Notes under the pieces: generated by a model | What the model saw: only the letters and a program-made list of their open reading frames with translations | Databases searched by the model: none | Told to the model about the DNA's origin: nothing | Position numbers and translations under genes: made by a program | From: Haematococcus lacustris | Lineage: Eukaryota > Chlorophyta > Chlorophyceae > Chlamydomonadales > Haematococcaceae | Assembly (NCBI GenBank): GCA_030144725.1 | Contig: JASKMD010000006.1 | Location: 722,171-786,170 of the forward strand | Direction: 5' to 3' | DNA: 64,000 nucleotides | Shown: positions 43,801-54,305 of the stretch, in pieces | How positions within the stretch are numbered: the stretch's first letter is position 1 | How the letters are laid out: every line of letters begins with the position of its first letter

Positions 43801-44705
43801 CCACCCCCTCTGGCCCAGACGCTGCCCAGCAGCCATCCCATGCCCCAGGGGAAGAGAAATGCAGCCTGGGCCATGCCCTGGGGCCACCAGGTGGCGAAGC
43901 CTCAAGGTCAGAGCGGCTGATCCGGGACGAGCATGGCCTGCCTCACAAGCCTTGCAGCAGCTTGGCCCTGCTGGGGAGTGTGGCTGATGCAGTGGCGTGT
44001 GTCACAGCATCACAGGCAGTACACGGCAGCCCCACAGAGCCAGCCATGTCTGCTGACACGTCGGGGCAGCCTGGCTGCAAGGAAGCAGGGGGTCCCAGGC
44101 GCCAGCAGGCTCCCAAGTATATAATAGGCCGGCAGCCCCCCCAACCCCATGAGCGCTCAGGCTCAGGCCTCACCCTGCGACATGGGGAGGGCGAGGAGAG
44201 GGGCAATGAAGACGTGGCCCGGGCGCCCCGGCACCGGGAGCGGGAGGAGAGGGAGGAGAGGGGCTGGGGCAGGGAGCAGGAGCGGGAGCGGGAGGAGGGG
44301 CCTGGCTGTGTGGGAGGCGGCAAGGAGGGGGCTGGGAGGGAGAGGGAGAAAGATGAGGGGTCCTGTTGGGGGGTAGGTAAGGAAGGACAGGGCAGGGACA
44401 GGGAGAGGGAGAGGGAGGGGGGTCAACGCTGGAGGTATGGCAAGGAAGAGCAGGGCAGGGAGAGGGAGAGGGAAAGAGAGGAGGGGCCACGCTGGGGGGG
44501 AGGCAAGGAGGGCCAGGGCAGGGACAAGGAGCGGGAGCGGGGCTGGGAAGCGGGCAGCAGGGGCCGGCAGAATGCCGGTGGTGAGGCCCGGCGAGGGTAT
44601 GGAGGAGGAGGGGAGGCAGACGGCAGCAGGGCCAGCCTGCTCCAGGGGGCTGCTCGGGTCCCTTATGATGAGGGAGGGCGGCCAGCCAAGAGGGCACGGG
44701 AGTAG
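40824..44705 (+). CDS. Large hypothetical protein with RS-like and Arg/Glu/Gly-rich tail
   Basis: Not recognised. From the first ATG the frame runs 1293 codons without a stop. Residues 1-200 look globular and partly helical (TRQFTLALIERWLLGQDGLQ, ADNIAQAISMMAGQIAEHMG). Residues 200-500 are Gln/Pro/Ser-rich. At about 510-620 there is an RS-like segment (SPSSRSSHSSPSSRRSSSHS, SPSRSPRRSPARRP). The remainder is Gly/Arg/Glu-rich with tandem units such as EGREGRGWQRRGG and EREREREEGPRWGGGKEGQG. RS domains suggest a nuclear RNA-processing role, by inference only. An intronless 3.9-kb frame would stand out here, so undetected introns are possible. A TGTAA signal 331 bases downstream supports this strand. 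Antisense frames of up to 387 codons are shadows of the GC-rich codons. Confidence 0.6.
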   Translation: MGQPMPRLPTYTRQFTLALIERWLLGQDGLQDLAVVFADKAKQLGNSPCVLGNDIPQVRTGIGGVCSWQDCEANLLMSRTSQEQLHQHLMNAVWSSSGPDEAANAGYQQVRSEQLVARRSKVAVLIHSTRMLSAWLADNIAQAISMMAGQIAEHMGASLAPSGAMLNLLQLPSFPPMPPALSSGQQGVLLAAGSSPFQPPSALQTEKPHQQASPDDEPQCGAGLECQTVQTTPSCTAQPKARHDSNQGPQDQHEAQDQPDKPDQPDQPILDRQQSQNLDQGPCKPAASEACTAPMTGDTLDADQPMLSPHTTQPCSMSEQPCQPPAQGTAPAASTAVQAAMEEDSPESAAHPPPSSQPDTADQHPASPAGPAADPPGTAVSAVGAGRSNPFSSAVQLPTSHASPQPQQLPLLDTACGSGQFTVSHLLSADTDAGDHLPSPSSHRSASPSATASQQPSAREASAAADTAAKPPAAHISPNKAIVAAVLDGTKADPVQPRLRDTSHRGDARRGRSPSSRSSHSSPSSRRSSSHSDDSHSRSGGRPGSRPRSTSPSRSPRRSPARRPCTSGEGAGQDRGRRDLRSSPEGRLRGRPTSYGNGRDRQWGASSHADPPRHSEGGRDRAGSVRDGSSGRERSEAQREGQTGSLGPWRDQPRRKSWGPERPRAALPPASTQHQRGEADEGWEGGEARGKGQGQREWERGGSGQEQGTRDRQGARRQAPGAGEQGGEGRRPPTYLYSPCIRPLPSGRGGQDRGPPGGSHGQREGGREESREQERDRPERGTDWRSDGSRGGQEGKVGRGSHAEGDGWASRGEREKELDDPGAPAAANGVHAKGPGSSEPGSSAAAPPHFKGGSRGWQTAQGHQGRRPGYVRGREAGTGAKDSSGWSPGRRPRGGPAGWDEGAVREQRGGEDGEGREGRGWQRRGGGGEGREGRGWQRGDGDGEGREGRGWQRRGGDGEGTCLPSRDDCGSGEGGRNGGQRSPAVPPPAPSLPTPSGPDAAQQPSHAPGEEKCSLGHALGPPGGEASRSERLIRDEHGLPHKPCSSLALLGSVADAVACVTASQAVHGSPTEPAMSADTSGQPGCKEAGGPRRQQAPKYIIGRQPPQPHERSGSGLTLRHGEGEERGNEDVARAPRHREREEREERGWGREQEREREEGPGCVGGGKEGAGREREKDEGSCWGVGKEGQGRDREREREGGQRWRYGKEEQGREREREREEGPRWGGGKEGQGRDKERERGWEAGSRGRQNAGGEARRGYGGGGEADGSRASLLQGAARVPYDEGGRPAKRARE

Positions 44706-45035
44706 CTTTCAAGCTCAGGGCGGAGCTGCTTGTGTCGTGCTGTACCCCTCCCCTGACCTCACCTGCACCCTTCACCCGCATCTCGTACCTCCCTCCCTCC
44801 TGTTCACCTCATTCGGCAGCAGGCTGAGCTTGGCTGCTGGGGTGCCGGGCTGGAAGAGCAGCAAGGCCACAAGGTTGCTACCGCCGCTGGGATGCTGTTG
44901 CAGCTGCGTTGCGGTTGCTGTTGCCCTGGTTGCGTCACTGTGCGGACTTGCCCAAGATAAACGGGAGGCCTTGTGTGTCTGCCCTGCTGCACCGGAGCTG
45001 GAGCTACAGCTCAGAGAGCACAGCCCTGGCTAAGG

Positions 45036-45040
45036 TGTAA
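45036..45040 (+). terminator. TGTAA polyadenylation signal for the RS-like gene
   Basis: TGTAA, 331 bases after the TAG at 44703-44705. Same signal type as used by chlorophycean genes. Confidence 0.4.
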
Positions 45041-45767
45041 GAAACATGTGCACTGGGTGATGCACTTGCCTCATTAGTGCATTGCATCTGCACACCACAT
45101 CAGCTGGCTGCTGCATAGAGACAGGACGGCTGCAGCCCCAGCCCTTGAGACCATCTAGAAGCACACGGCTGCCCTTAGCTCCAGCCAGAGCCACCTGAAT
45201 AGCGAGGTGTGCTGTGCTACAGCCAAGCCAAGTTTGCGGCATTCGCATCGCATGGCTTACACTAGCCTAAGCGCCCATCACTCCGGACCTCACGAGCGCC
45301 ATCAGCAAGGCACAGGCAGCAGGCTAGGAGTGAGGGTTGGGGGCACTGCTCAGGTCTGCACATCGACAGCTTGCCAGAGCATCAGGGCGTCAGACATCAG
45401 GCTTCCAGCTGCTACTCGTGACCTTGACCAGGACAATTCAAAATCAGGGTTGCTGGGGCCACGATTGCATGGCAATACGGGATGTAGCATGCAGGTTGTT
45501 GCCAATTACATGCCTGGCAGGGGTGGACATGTGTAGGTGCTTGAGGCTGCAGCACTTGTGAGGAAACAGGCAGGGCAGTCACAGGTACCCCTTCATTGAC
45601 AGGCTTATGTTTTGCATCTGTGTGCGAGATTACATCAAGGTGTGAGCCTATTGACCTCAGCACTCATTACATGATCTGTCATGAAGACTGGCATGGTGCT
45701 GTGATGGTGTGGAGGGCAAGCTGCATGGCGGTTGCTAGTGTGGCCCTGCTTGCATGCAAGGCCATGT

Positions 45768-45825
45768 GAGACAAGGAACTTTCCCAGGGCGAAGCACACA
45801 GCCTGGCTGCCATGAGCACTGTGTA
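45768..45825. repeat. Dispersed repeat, copy 1
   Basis: GAGACAAGGAACTTTCCCAG followed by GCACACAGCCTGGCTGCCAT and GAGCACTGT. The same string, with a three-base difference, occurs in the same orientation at 49450-49515. I see no gene in either copy. Confidence 0.8.
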
Positions 45826-46417
45826 AACGACATTTGTCGTTCACCATTTCCCAAATAAAGCCCACTACCCCACCTTGCTCTATTGTGGATTTGATGTTGC
45901 AAGGTCGGCAGGTTCTTACCGCGAGGTCAAGCGACAGTGAACAGCCTGGGACATAGTCGTGCGTAACACCATTTCCGCCACCACGATTGTTAAGGGACAC
46001 AGTTATTATTGGTTCTGAATATCTCCTGGGCTAGGATTGGCCCAAAGCGACCTAAACAGCTGAGTCAGCCTCATCCAAGCTCTTATCCAAGCACGGGGAT
46101 CAGCCCCACTGATCCCCTACAACGACTGCCCCAAGCTCGTTTGACGCACAATGACATCTAAGTAAGATTCATGATGGCCACACCTCCCATGTTCAGCTGT
46201 GACACGCCTGATAAAATGTTCGCTTGGGTCACACAGGCCACCTCAGGACATCGCGTTTGCACCAGCCCGCTCTATAGCTCAAGCCGTGTCTGTGTCGCTG
46301 GCCTCTAGTTCGGCCGCGATGGTGGTGGGCGAAGATGTTTCCCCGCGGATGAGCCTATAGTAGTGGTCTCTATCACTGGGCATCGCACAAATTGTTCCAG
46401 CGACGAGTTTCAAAATC

Positions 46418-47437
46418 ACGTGACTGTCCAGTCGAGCGCAACAGGAGCCGGAGGTGCATCTATAGTCCTAGTTTGCTCAAGTACGTGGCGTAATACCAAT
46501 AAACGCGACATGCCCCATGTCTTGACTGACCAGATTTCGGTGTTTCTCTGACTGGCGCCAGGCACTAGCCAGGGCTCCATCCGCGACCATTGTCACACAC
46601 ATGTGTCCGTAGCAAGCACATCTACACAACAGGTAGGGTTACTGCAGCATGCAAGTGAGGTGTGAGTGACAGCGTCTCAGCAAGCACATGGCACGCCCAG
46701 CCATGCCACAGCCATGGCAACTAATAAAATGGTATGCCTCTTAGCTTGTGGCCTGTTTGCACCCAAATGAAAGTACAGCCCAAGTTTCATGTGGCACTGG
46801 CGATTCGTTCAGCACTAACATGGGTATGCAACCCCACAACCTCATGTCCTCTCACTACCACCATGTGCCATCCTATTTGGCTGCAGGAAGGCATGCCAAG
46901 GTTCCAGCACCCCAACCAGGGCTAATGCGTAGCAGCGAGTAGCAGTGAGGGGCAGGGAGGGGCAAGGCTGCAGGGGCAGGGGGTTGGGCTGGCGCATGTG
47001 GCTGCAGGTCCTGCCCGGCGTCCTTCCACCATCCTGGCAGCTGGCAGTGCCACATGAAACTTGGGCTTTACTTTCATTTGGGTGCAAACAGGCCACAAGC
47101 TAAGAGGCATACCATTTTATTAGTTGCCATGGCTGTGGCATGGCTGGGCGTGCCATGGGCTTGCTGAGACGCTGTCACTCACACCTCATTTGCATGTTGC
47201 AGCAACCTTACCTATTGTGTAGATGTGCTTGCAGCGGACACATGTGTGTGACAATGGTCGCGGATGGAGCCCTGGCTAGTGCCTGGCGCTAGTCAGAGGA
47301 ACACCGAATTTTGGCAAGTCGAGGCATGGGGCATATCGCTCTTAATGGTGCTGCGCCACTTAGTAGATATAACTAGGACTATAGATGCACCTCCCGCCAG
47401 CGTCGCGCTCGACTGGACCGTCACGTGGTGCTGCTCG
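46418..47437. repeat. Fold-back palindrome, arms about 385 bp
   Basis: Left arm about 46418-46800 and right arm about 47045-47437 are inverted copies with scattered differences. Matching landmarks are CACGTGAC/GTCACGTG, GGTGCATCTATAGTCCTAG/CTAGGACTATAGATGCACC and TTTGCACCCAAATGAAAGTA/TACTTTCATTTGGGTGCAAA. The central 240 bases are unique. No transposase frame is present, so it looks like a non-autonomous fold-back or MITE-like element. I could not define target duplications. Confidence 0.88.
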
Positions 47438-48322
47438 GTGTTGCGATAGGCATTCAGACCCGTTCGACCTTACAACAACTAGCACCCAATAGCAAGCTTG
47501 CGTCTCAAGCACATTTATTGTGGAGGGCGCCACAGGCTTCAGGCCAGGCACAACCATCAGCGGGATACAGCGCAAAAGTACGATTGCAACGCACCAGGCG
47601 CAATTGCTATCCGTGGCCTATGGGCTCCGTTCGTCAAAATTTGAATTTTCCTCAGGGCGAGTCACAGCTGACCCATGTTGACACTGATGAGGGCTGCATC
47701 TTTACAGAGCCCAAGCTGTCAATCATATGGCTGCTTCCCCCATTCATCTTTCCACGTCTAATTAAAAAAAGGGAATTGGGGCCACCATGCACTCCCATCT
47801 ACACGCCAATTTTACGTTAGACCGTCTAATCTAGTCTAAAGTTAGATGGGTCGGGACGATCCCTAAAGATATGGTTGAGGACCCCGGGGCCCAGCTCCTC
47901 TCGAGCTCGATCCCGGAAGATATGGTTGAGGACCCCGGGGCCCAGCTCCTCTCGAGCTCCGAACTCTAGCCCTGGTGGGTCACGACACACTGTGGGTGCA
48001 TGGGCTGTGGCGGGGTTGTGGCAGACGAGCTGCCTGTGGCTGTGCAGCAGCGTAGGCATGGGTGCTTGAAGCTAGAGGCGGTGGTCCACGGCAAAAGTGT
48101 AGAGGAGGCGCGGGGATCGCATGGGGCATAGAACAAAGGTGTCACACACTAAAAGTGTGATAACCCAGAGTACCCAGGCATGCTCCAGGTCAGGGCGAAG
48201 CGAGGGTACAAGGCCAGCACCCATCAGTACATGCCACGCCACAACAACAATAATAATGATGGTGGTGATGTTGATGACGATAATGAAGGTGATGATGGTG
48301 GTGCAGGGGCAGGCTGGCCCAC
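47438..48322. other. Intergenic region with a 51-bp tandem duplication
   Basis: No gene seen. It contains the duplication at 47858-47959 and an ATG/GAT trinucleotide-rich stretch at 48240-48302, just before the 3' end of the radial spoke gene. Confidence 0.5.
47858..47959. repeat. 51-bp tandem duplication made of nested palindromes
   Basis: Two copies of a 51-bp unit that differ at two to three bases. Each contains AAGATATGGTTGAGGACCCC followed by a string of overlapping palindromes (CCCCGGGG, GGGCCC, CTCGAG, GAGCTC). Confidence 0.92.
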
Positions 48323-51257
48323 TTAGGCTGCGGTGAGGGCGCAGGGCTCCAGCTCCCCCACTATGGGGCTGGAGGCCACATGCCAGGTCAGGGGTGCCCC
48401 TGGCTGCGTGCTGTTGGGCTGGAGGCTGCCCCGCTGCAGCAGGTGGGAGGTGGAGAAGAAGTAGACGCCCTCGTGCTGCACACACGGGCAGGTCAGAGCA
48501 GCAGGGCAGGATGGACAGTGCAAGGGGTGGGCAGCAGGACAGACAGACTGGGTGTCACTATCATCATGAGCACAGCTGCTGGCTTGTACTGGGACTGGCT
48601 TACTGGCTAACAATAATAACAAAACAATTACAATAATAATAATACTAAAATGGGTTACTGGGTGACATAAGAAACAGTAATGCGGATTAGGTTACCTAAC
48701 GCCACGCTGGCCAGGGTCCCAGCAAGCCTCGCAGCACTCACCCAGCGCACCCCCAGACTGCCTGGTCTGACCCTGTCTCACTACACGGCCAGGTCTGACC
48801 CTGAGTGTGACCCAGAGTGTGACCCACCAGGGAGCCACCCCCACCCACCCACCGGTTGCAGCCCGGCCTTGAAGCTGCCCTGGAACATGGAGCCGTCCCG
48901 ATGCACCCAGTGCCCACTGGTCACCCCGCCCTCCTCCCACTCGCCCACAATCTGGCAGCCCTCGTGCTGGTAGTGGTAGGTCCCCTGCGGCGCAGCACTC
49001 TTTCCTGAGCGAGGCAGTGGGGCATGCTGGCAAGCAGCGCAGTGAAGGCAGCAGACACCGCAATGGCGCCACACTCCAAGTGTGATGAGAGAGGGTGGAG
49101 CAGCGTCCACCATGAATGCGGGTTGTTCGGTGATTGAGTGCCATGTAGCATGCGGTTTGGTAGGTGATGGATGATGAATGGGTCCCAAGGCAAGTTTTGG
49201 TAGGTAGGAGGTTTGATAGATGGTTGGGTTGTGGCGCCTGGTGCAGGGCCGCAGACCAAGTGTGGTAGAAGAGCCTGGCGGGCTTTGTACCAGCGCACAA
49301 TGGCCCGGTGAGGTGTGATGCAGTGAGGAGGCTGAGCAGCAGCAGTGCAGCAGCGGTAGGGTGAGCAGCGCCGCTGCCACAAGGAGGTGGCGCAACACAG
49401 TGTGGTGGGCTACCAGGCCATGTCACTCATTGTGGGTGGACGGGCTTGGATGCTGAGACAAGGAACTTTCCTCCCAGGGCAGAGCACACAGCCTGGCTGC
49501 CATGAGCACTGTATAGGGCTGGGCAGGGCTAGGGACTCCGGGGGTAGGGGTAGAGGGAGGCAGTGGGGGGGGTAGGGGGGTGAGCGGGATGAGGAGGTTA
49601 GGGTCAGGGTCAGGGTCAGGCTGCAAGCCTCGTCATTGCTGCCCCTCTGAGGCGTATACTGGCTCATCATGAGATGGTGGTTGCATGGCTTTGGTCCTGT
49701 TGTCATCTGCAGCAGGACACGGCTCTTGTGACCGTCCTGGCAAGGACTGCCACTCTGCAGCCTGCTACAGGTGCTGCTGCCCACCGTGCCGTGCCGCTTG
49801 CCAGCCTTGAAGCTGCCATGGTACAGGTCGCCGTTGCCGTACACATACCTGCCCGTCCCTTCGTGCAGGTCAGCAACCCAGTCACCTGCATGAGAACAGC
49901 ATCATAAAACACAACATGACAATACTAAATAATAAACCATGAATCATGAATTCATCATGGAATGTGAGGCTGAATGTGTGAGACAGGTGGTGTGCGGCAG
50001 CAGGTGTGACGCAGGTGGGGTTTGCAAGCCTCCCTGGTCACACCTTCATACACGGATTTGTCAGGGTAGGTCATGCGCCCCTTGCCCTGCTTCTTGTTGT
50101 CCAGGTACTGCCCCTCATACACTGCACCAGACACACCCCAGGTGTACTTGCCCTGGACAGCAGGGAGGTAGCAGTGGGAAGAGTGGGTGGCACGGGCTGA
50201 TGGGCTGCACGGGCTGCTGGGCTGCTGGTGCGGCCTGCAGAGATTGGGCCACTCAGGCCTTGCTGCAACAAGCTTCAATGTACTAGATGCATCAATTGCA
50301 AAAACAAGTGTTGCAGGCGGCAGTCAACCTGACCCTTACCTGACTCCCACATATCTGTTGCTTTTGAAGGCTGTTAAGGGCTCAGGCACAAACTAGACTA
50401 GCACATGTTCACGTGCAAACACCGTGTTTGAGCATGGTTTCACCAGGGAGGTGTGAAAGGTCATCTGTTGGGTGTGCCGGTCCAACCTGGACTGAAACTG
50501 CCGTGCTGCAGGCCTGCTGCAAGGTGGTGAAGAGACCCGGCAGCAGCAAGTCAATGGACAGGCTGCCTGGCAAGGTGGTGACGGTGGATGAGTTCTACAC
50601 CAGCCCTGTGGGAGGTGCTTGAACCGCAACAAGCCCATCAAGCCTGTAGGCTGCAAGCCCCAGCCAGGTCAGATCCAGCGCCCATTGGAGCTGTGCTGGT
50701 GGTCAGGCCAAACAGTGGCACTGGCCTTAGGCAAGAAGTACCCTGGCCTGAGCTTCATGAAGCTGCAAGACTGCTCACCCAAGGCCCAGGCCCAGCAACA
50801 ACAATATGTGCACTAGGTACTATTCATGCTGTTGCCTACATATAAGTCACATAGCCCTAGCTGTAAGGCTATTGTGCTGGGCCACACAAAGGATAAGGGG
50901 ATTGAGTTGCCAGTATGTAACTGGCTCACCTTGCCACAACGTTTCCCATGCTGAAAAGCCCCCTCGTATGTGTCCCCTGGTTTCTCCTCTTCATCTTCCC
51001 CTGGGACTGGCGCTGGGTACTTCATAGTTCCCTGAGCAAGGCCCCTCGCATTTGTCATGGTTGGTGTTCAATGACTGCACCGCAGCGGACACAGGGCACA
51101 CCTGGCCATGAGGCAAGCCGTCTTCATCGTAGGCTCCCTCCCATACCTGCACACAGGAACGGACGAGCGCTACCGCAAGCAAGTAAGAGCGTGAAGCGAC
51201 ATGTAGGTTCAAATCTTCGATGCTTACTGGCGTGGGAGGCGCATCCTCGTCTGACAT
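48323..51257 (-). CDS. RSP10: MORN-repeat radial spoke protein, RSP10-like
   Basis: Predicted component of the radial spoke head of motile cilia. Seven exons (51257-51228, 51146-51102, 51031-50930, 50152-50044, 49885-49785, 48984-48853, 48475-48323) join in phase to 223 residues, close to the roughly 216 of Chlamydomonas RSP10 as I recall it. After a short N-terminus (MSDEDAPPTP) come MORN repeats: VWEGAYDEDGLPHGQG, DTYEGAFQHGKRCGKG, AVYEGQYLDNKKQGKGRM, SVYEGDWVADLHEGTGRYVY, DLYHGSFKAGKRHGTGTYHY and a degenerate one with IVGEWEEGG and MFQGSFKAG. The last exon is not MORN. RSP1/RSPH1 is the alternative, but that protein is longer and has an extended acidic tail that is missing here. The start is the second in-frame Met; an ATG five codons earlier is possible. 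Confidence 0.87.
49450..49515. repeat. Dispersed repeat, copy 2 (in an RSP10-like intron)
   Basis: Same-orientation match to 45768-45825. It lies within the intron between the exons ending at 49785 and starting at 48984. Confidence 0.8.
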
Positions 51258-52660
51258 TGCTGTGATAAGCAATCACTTTTCAGCAGCTCAGCCTGTGTAT
51301 CTACTCTTGCGATATCTCGCGTAGGACACTTAAGACTTGTCCGTGCCCTGCTAACCGGAGTTGCACTAGTGAAGCGAATGCAGGTGCAAATTGGAAAGCA
51401 ACTTCGTACATGCCGCAGTTTCTAAACATCCTGTCAAGGTTGAGAGAGGCAATGAGAACCCAAAGTGACCAGCATATCCCCCAAGTCTGCGTATGAGATC
51501 GACATGATCAGCACAAAAGACTGATGCCATCAGCCTTTTGGGCTGATCATATGACCTGGTCATCTTCTTTCATGTAAAACAATAGACAACTGTTACCAGG
51601 TCGCCTACATAGCCGGGCCAGCCTGGCCACCTACCCAGGGTGGGCCTCGTCAGGGTCACCAGGTCAGCCAGTGCTGACCGTTTGCCTCTGCCCTCACCAC
51701 TGGGTTTTGCTCACCACCTGCATGCCTACCTCCTGCCTGCCTGGCTGCTCCTGGCCTGCTAGACTGCTGCTGGCCTGCTGCTGAACTGCCTGGTTTTCCT
51801 GCTGCCCATGCCCCACCCAAGAGGGAGCTGTGGGCTTAGTCAGTCAGTGGCCCAGAGTGCTTGTCCAGAGCACTCTCCTCATTCACCAGGGCACCCCTGG
51901 CGCTTCAAAGCTGAGGGTGGCAGCTGTGGGTGAAGACTACTCTGGTGTTGTGCACAGCCTATTCCCTGGGCTGTGGCTGGGAACCCTGCCGCTCAATAAG
52001 CTATGGTTTGCTGCTGTGAGGAGGCTGCACAACCATGGAGCCGCCAGGCAGCTGGCAAGCCATGGAACCCTTACTGTCGGAAGTGACTTCTTGCCCGTAC
52101 ATGGCTTGCATGTAGAAGGTTGCAGCGGCCAGCTTGCCATTATGCCTGCAGCCTGGATAGCTGGCAGTGCAGGGGTGGAGGCAAGCACAGCTGGCTGGTC
52201 TAGCTCTGTCCGGTCCTGCAGCAAAGCCACCTACCCACCTAAGCCAGCTACTCAGCACCTAGCTAGAGGTGCACGCTTGAATGTAGCTCACTTTCATTTG
52301 AGGGCCTCCACCCCTGTGCCTGCAAATCCATGCCCATCATCTGTTACTGATGGCCTAAACGCCGCTGCATCAGCCCCCTTGCCACTGCCAACAGCATTTG
52401 TTGCAGGAGCCTGAAGCATTGCCCCTCTTCGGACCCCTCTTCAGTGGGAAAGGGCAGGGGACAAGGTGCTCAGGAAGGGCGCGGCCCACCCAGTTGCTAC
52501 AACCCTGAAGCAAACTTTCCATTGCCGCGGCCGCGCTGCTCAGCCACACTTGCGCGCCACCTACTCGCACCGCTGCCGCGCGAGTGCTGCCGTTTACGTC
52601 ATCTGCGCTGCCTTGCATGAGAACTCGTGCCGGTCGGCGCTTCGTTCAACGCTCCGTCGC
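51258..52660. other. Divergent intergenic region between the radial spoke gene and the Ser-Pro-rich gene
   Basis: About 1.4 kb between two divergent starts. An open frame at 51830-52414 has no family resemblance and low-complexity GC-driven composition, so I do not call it. The last 200 bases are GC-rich and lead into a TATA box. Confidence 0.45.
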
Positions 52661-52666
52661 TATAAA
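52661..52666 (+). promoter_or_regulatory. TATA box of the Ser-Pro-rich secreted protein gene
   Basis: TATAAA, 108 bases between its last base and the ATG at 52774. That leaves room for a 5' UTR of about 80 bases. No other TATA-like motif lies nearby. Confidence 0.6.
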
Positions 52667-52773
52667 GCCCATGCCGCCCCCTAAGCTCTCACAACACTCA
52701 GAGCGCGCTCACATCAGGAAGCAGCGAGACGCAAGGAAGCAACCATCGTGCTCGCTGGTTCGCGTTATCAACC

Positions 52774-54273
52774 ATGCGGTGAGACCTTGATGGCCTTGTG
52801 CGCTCGAGCTGGTGCTGTCTCTCGCTTCCGCTCCATCCATCGCGCGCGTCGCATCATCCGCGCTGTCATATTTGCCGCGCTGCAGGCAGTCCAAACGCCG
52901 TGATTCGATGGCCCCGCTGCTGGTGGCCCTGCTGGCTATGTCGCTGTCTGGCTTGGCAGTAGCAGACGGCCGAGGCTCTACTGGGACAGCTCCTTCACCA
53001 CCACCACCACCACCACCCCCTCCAGCTGGCAACCTGAACCCTTCACCTCCTCCCCCTCCTCCACCCCCTCCTGCTGGAAGCCAGCATCCTTCGCCTCCCC
53101 CCCCACCCCCACCCCCCCCTGGAGGTGTCCACCCAATGTCACCACCTCCCAGCCATGTCTCTACCTCCCCCAGCCCCCCTCCCCCTTCTCCCAGCCCTCC
53201 TCCCTCTCCTCCTAGTCCCCCTCCCTCTCCCCCCAGCCCCCCTCCCCCTTCTCCCATCCCCCCTCCCTCTCCCCCCAGCCCCCCTCCCCCTTCTCCCAGC
53301 CCCCCTCCCTCTCCCCCCAGCCCCCCTCCCCCTTCTCTTAGCCCCCCTCCCTCTCCCCCCAGCCCCACCCCATCTCCCCCTAGCCCTCCTCCAACGACCC
53401 ATGTCCCTTACCCTAGCCCGCCCCCCTCCCATGGCCCCGCTCTTTCTCCACCCAGCCCGCCCCCCTCTCCACCAAGCCCTCTTCCCCCTTCTCCCAGCCC
53501 CCCCTCTCCCTCGCCTCCCAGTCCTCGCCCACCAAGCCCCCCTCCGCCCTCTCCCAGCCCCCCCTCTCCCTCGCCTCCCAGTCCTCGCCCACCAAGCCCC
53601 CCTCCGCCCTCTCCCAGCCCCCCCTCTCCCTCGCCTCCCAATCCTCGCCCACCAAGCCCCCCTCCGCCCTCTCCCAGCCCCCCCTCTCCCTCGCCTCCCA
53701 ATCCTCGCCCACCAAGCCCCCCTTCGCCCTCTCCCAGCCCCCCCTCTCCATCCCCCCCTGTGCCCGCCTCACCCAGCCCACCTCCCAGCCCTGCCCCCGC
53801 ACCCCCCAGCCCAAGCCCTGCTCAGGTAAGACCTCACGTCTGTTACCAAGCTAGGCCATGCCTGACAGCCCCCATCCTTGCCTCGTTCCCAGGCCCAGGC
53901 CTTCCAAAGGCACAGTTGGCACCAATGCATGCTCATCCTCACCGCTGCCTTGCCCTAGCCACAGCCCCTGCATCCAGCACCAGCCTGCTCCACCCACTAG
54001 TGGCACGCACAGCCAGTCCGTCAGTCACAGCACAGACAAGGAACCGCAGGGCCGGTGCACAGCAGCTGGACACAGCAGCTGAAGCCATGTCGCGTTGCTG
54101 GCAGCCTATGGTATGGAAGTCAGGAAGTCAGGAAGTTAGGAAGGAAGGAAGGAGAAGGGTCAAGTTGCTGCCAGGGTCCTATGGCTGGGTGTCCAGGGCC
54201 CACTGGCAGTCCCAGGCTGCCAGCTGCAGCTCAGCCACACCTCCCACACACTGCCCTGCCTGACCCTGTTGTG

Positions 54274-54305
<32 letters not shown>

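Larger units (their letters stand above)
44706..46417. other. Intergenic region with dispersed repeat fragment
   Basis: No confident gene. A TGTAA at 45036-45040 probably ends the preceding transcript. Bases 45768-45825 closely match 49450-49515, inside a radial spoke gene intron, so a dispersed repeat is present. A minus-strand frame of 121 codons (46000-45635) is open but resembles nothing I know. Confidence 0.45.

Noticed and set aside
42711..43874. 387-codon minus-strand frame opposite the RS-like gene
   Set aside because: The antisense of Gly/Arg/Ser-rich GC-rich codons stays open by composition. The sense frame is three times longer and is followed by a TGTAA signal.
45635..46000. 121-codon minus-strand frame
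   Set aside because: No recognisable motif and no splice partners. It overlaps a dispersed repeat.
51830..52414. 195-codon plus-strand frame
   Set aside because: No family resemblance and no signals. It lies in the divergent intergenic region between two well supported gene starts.
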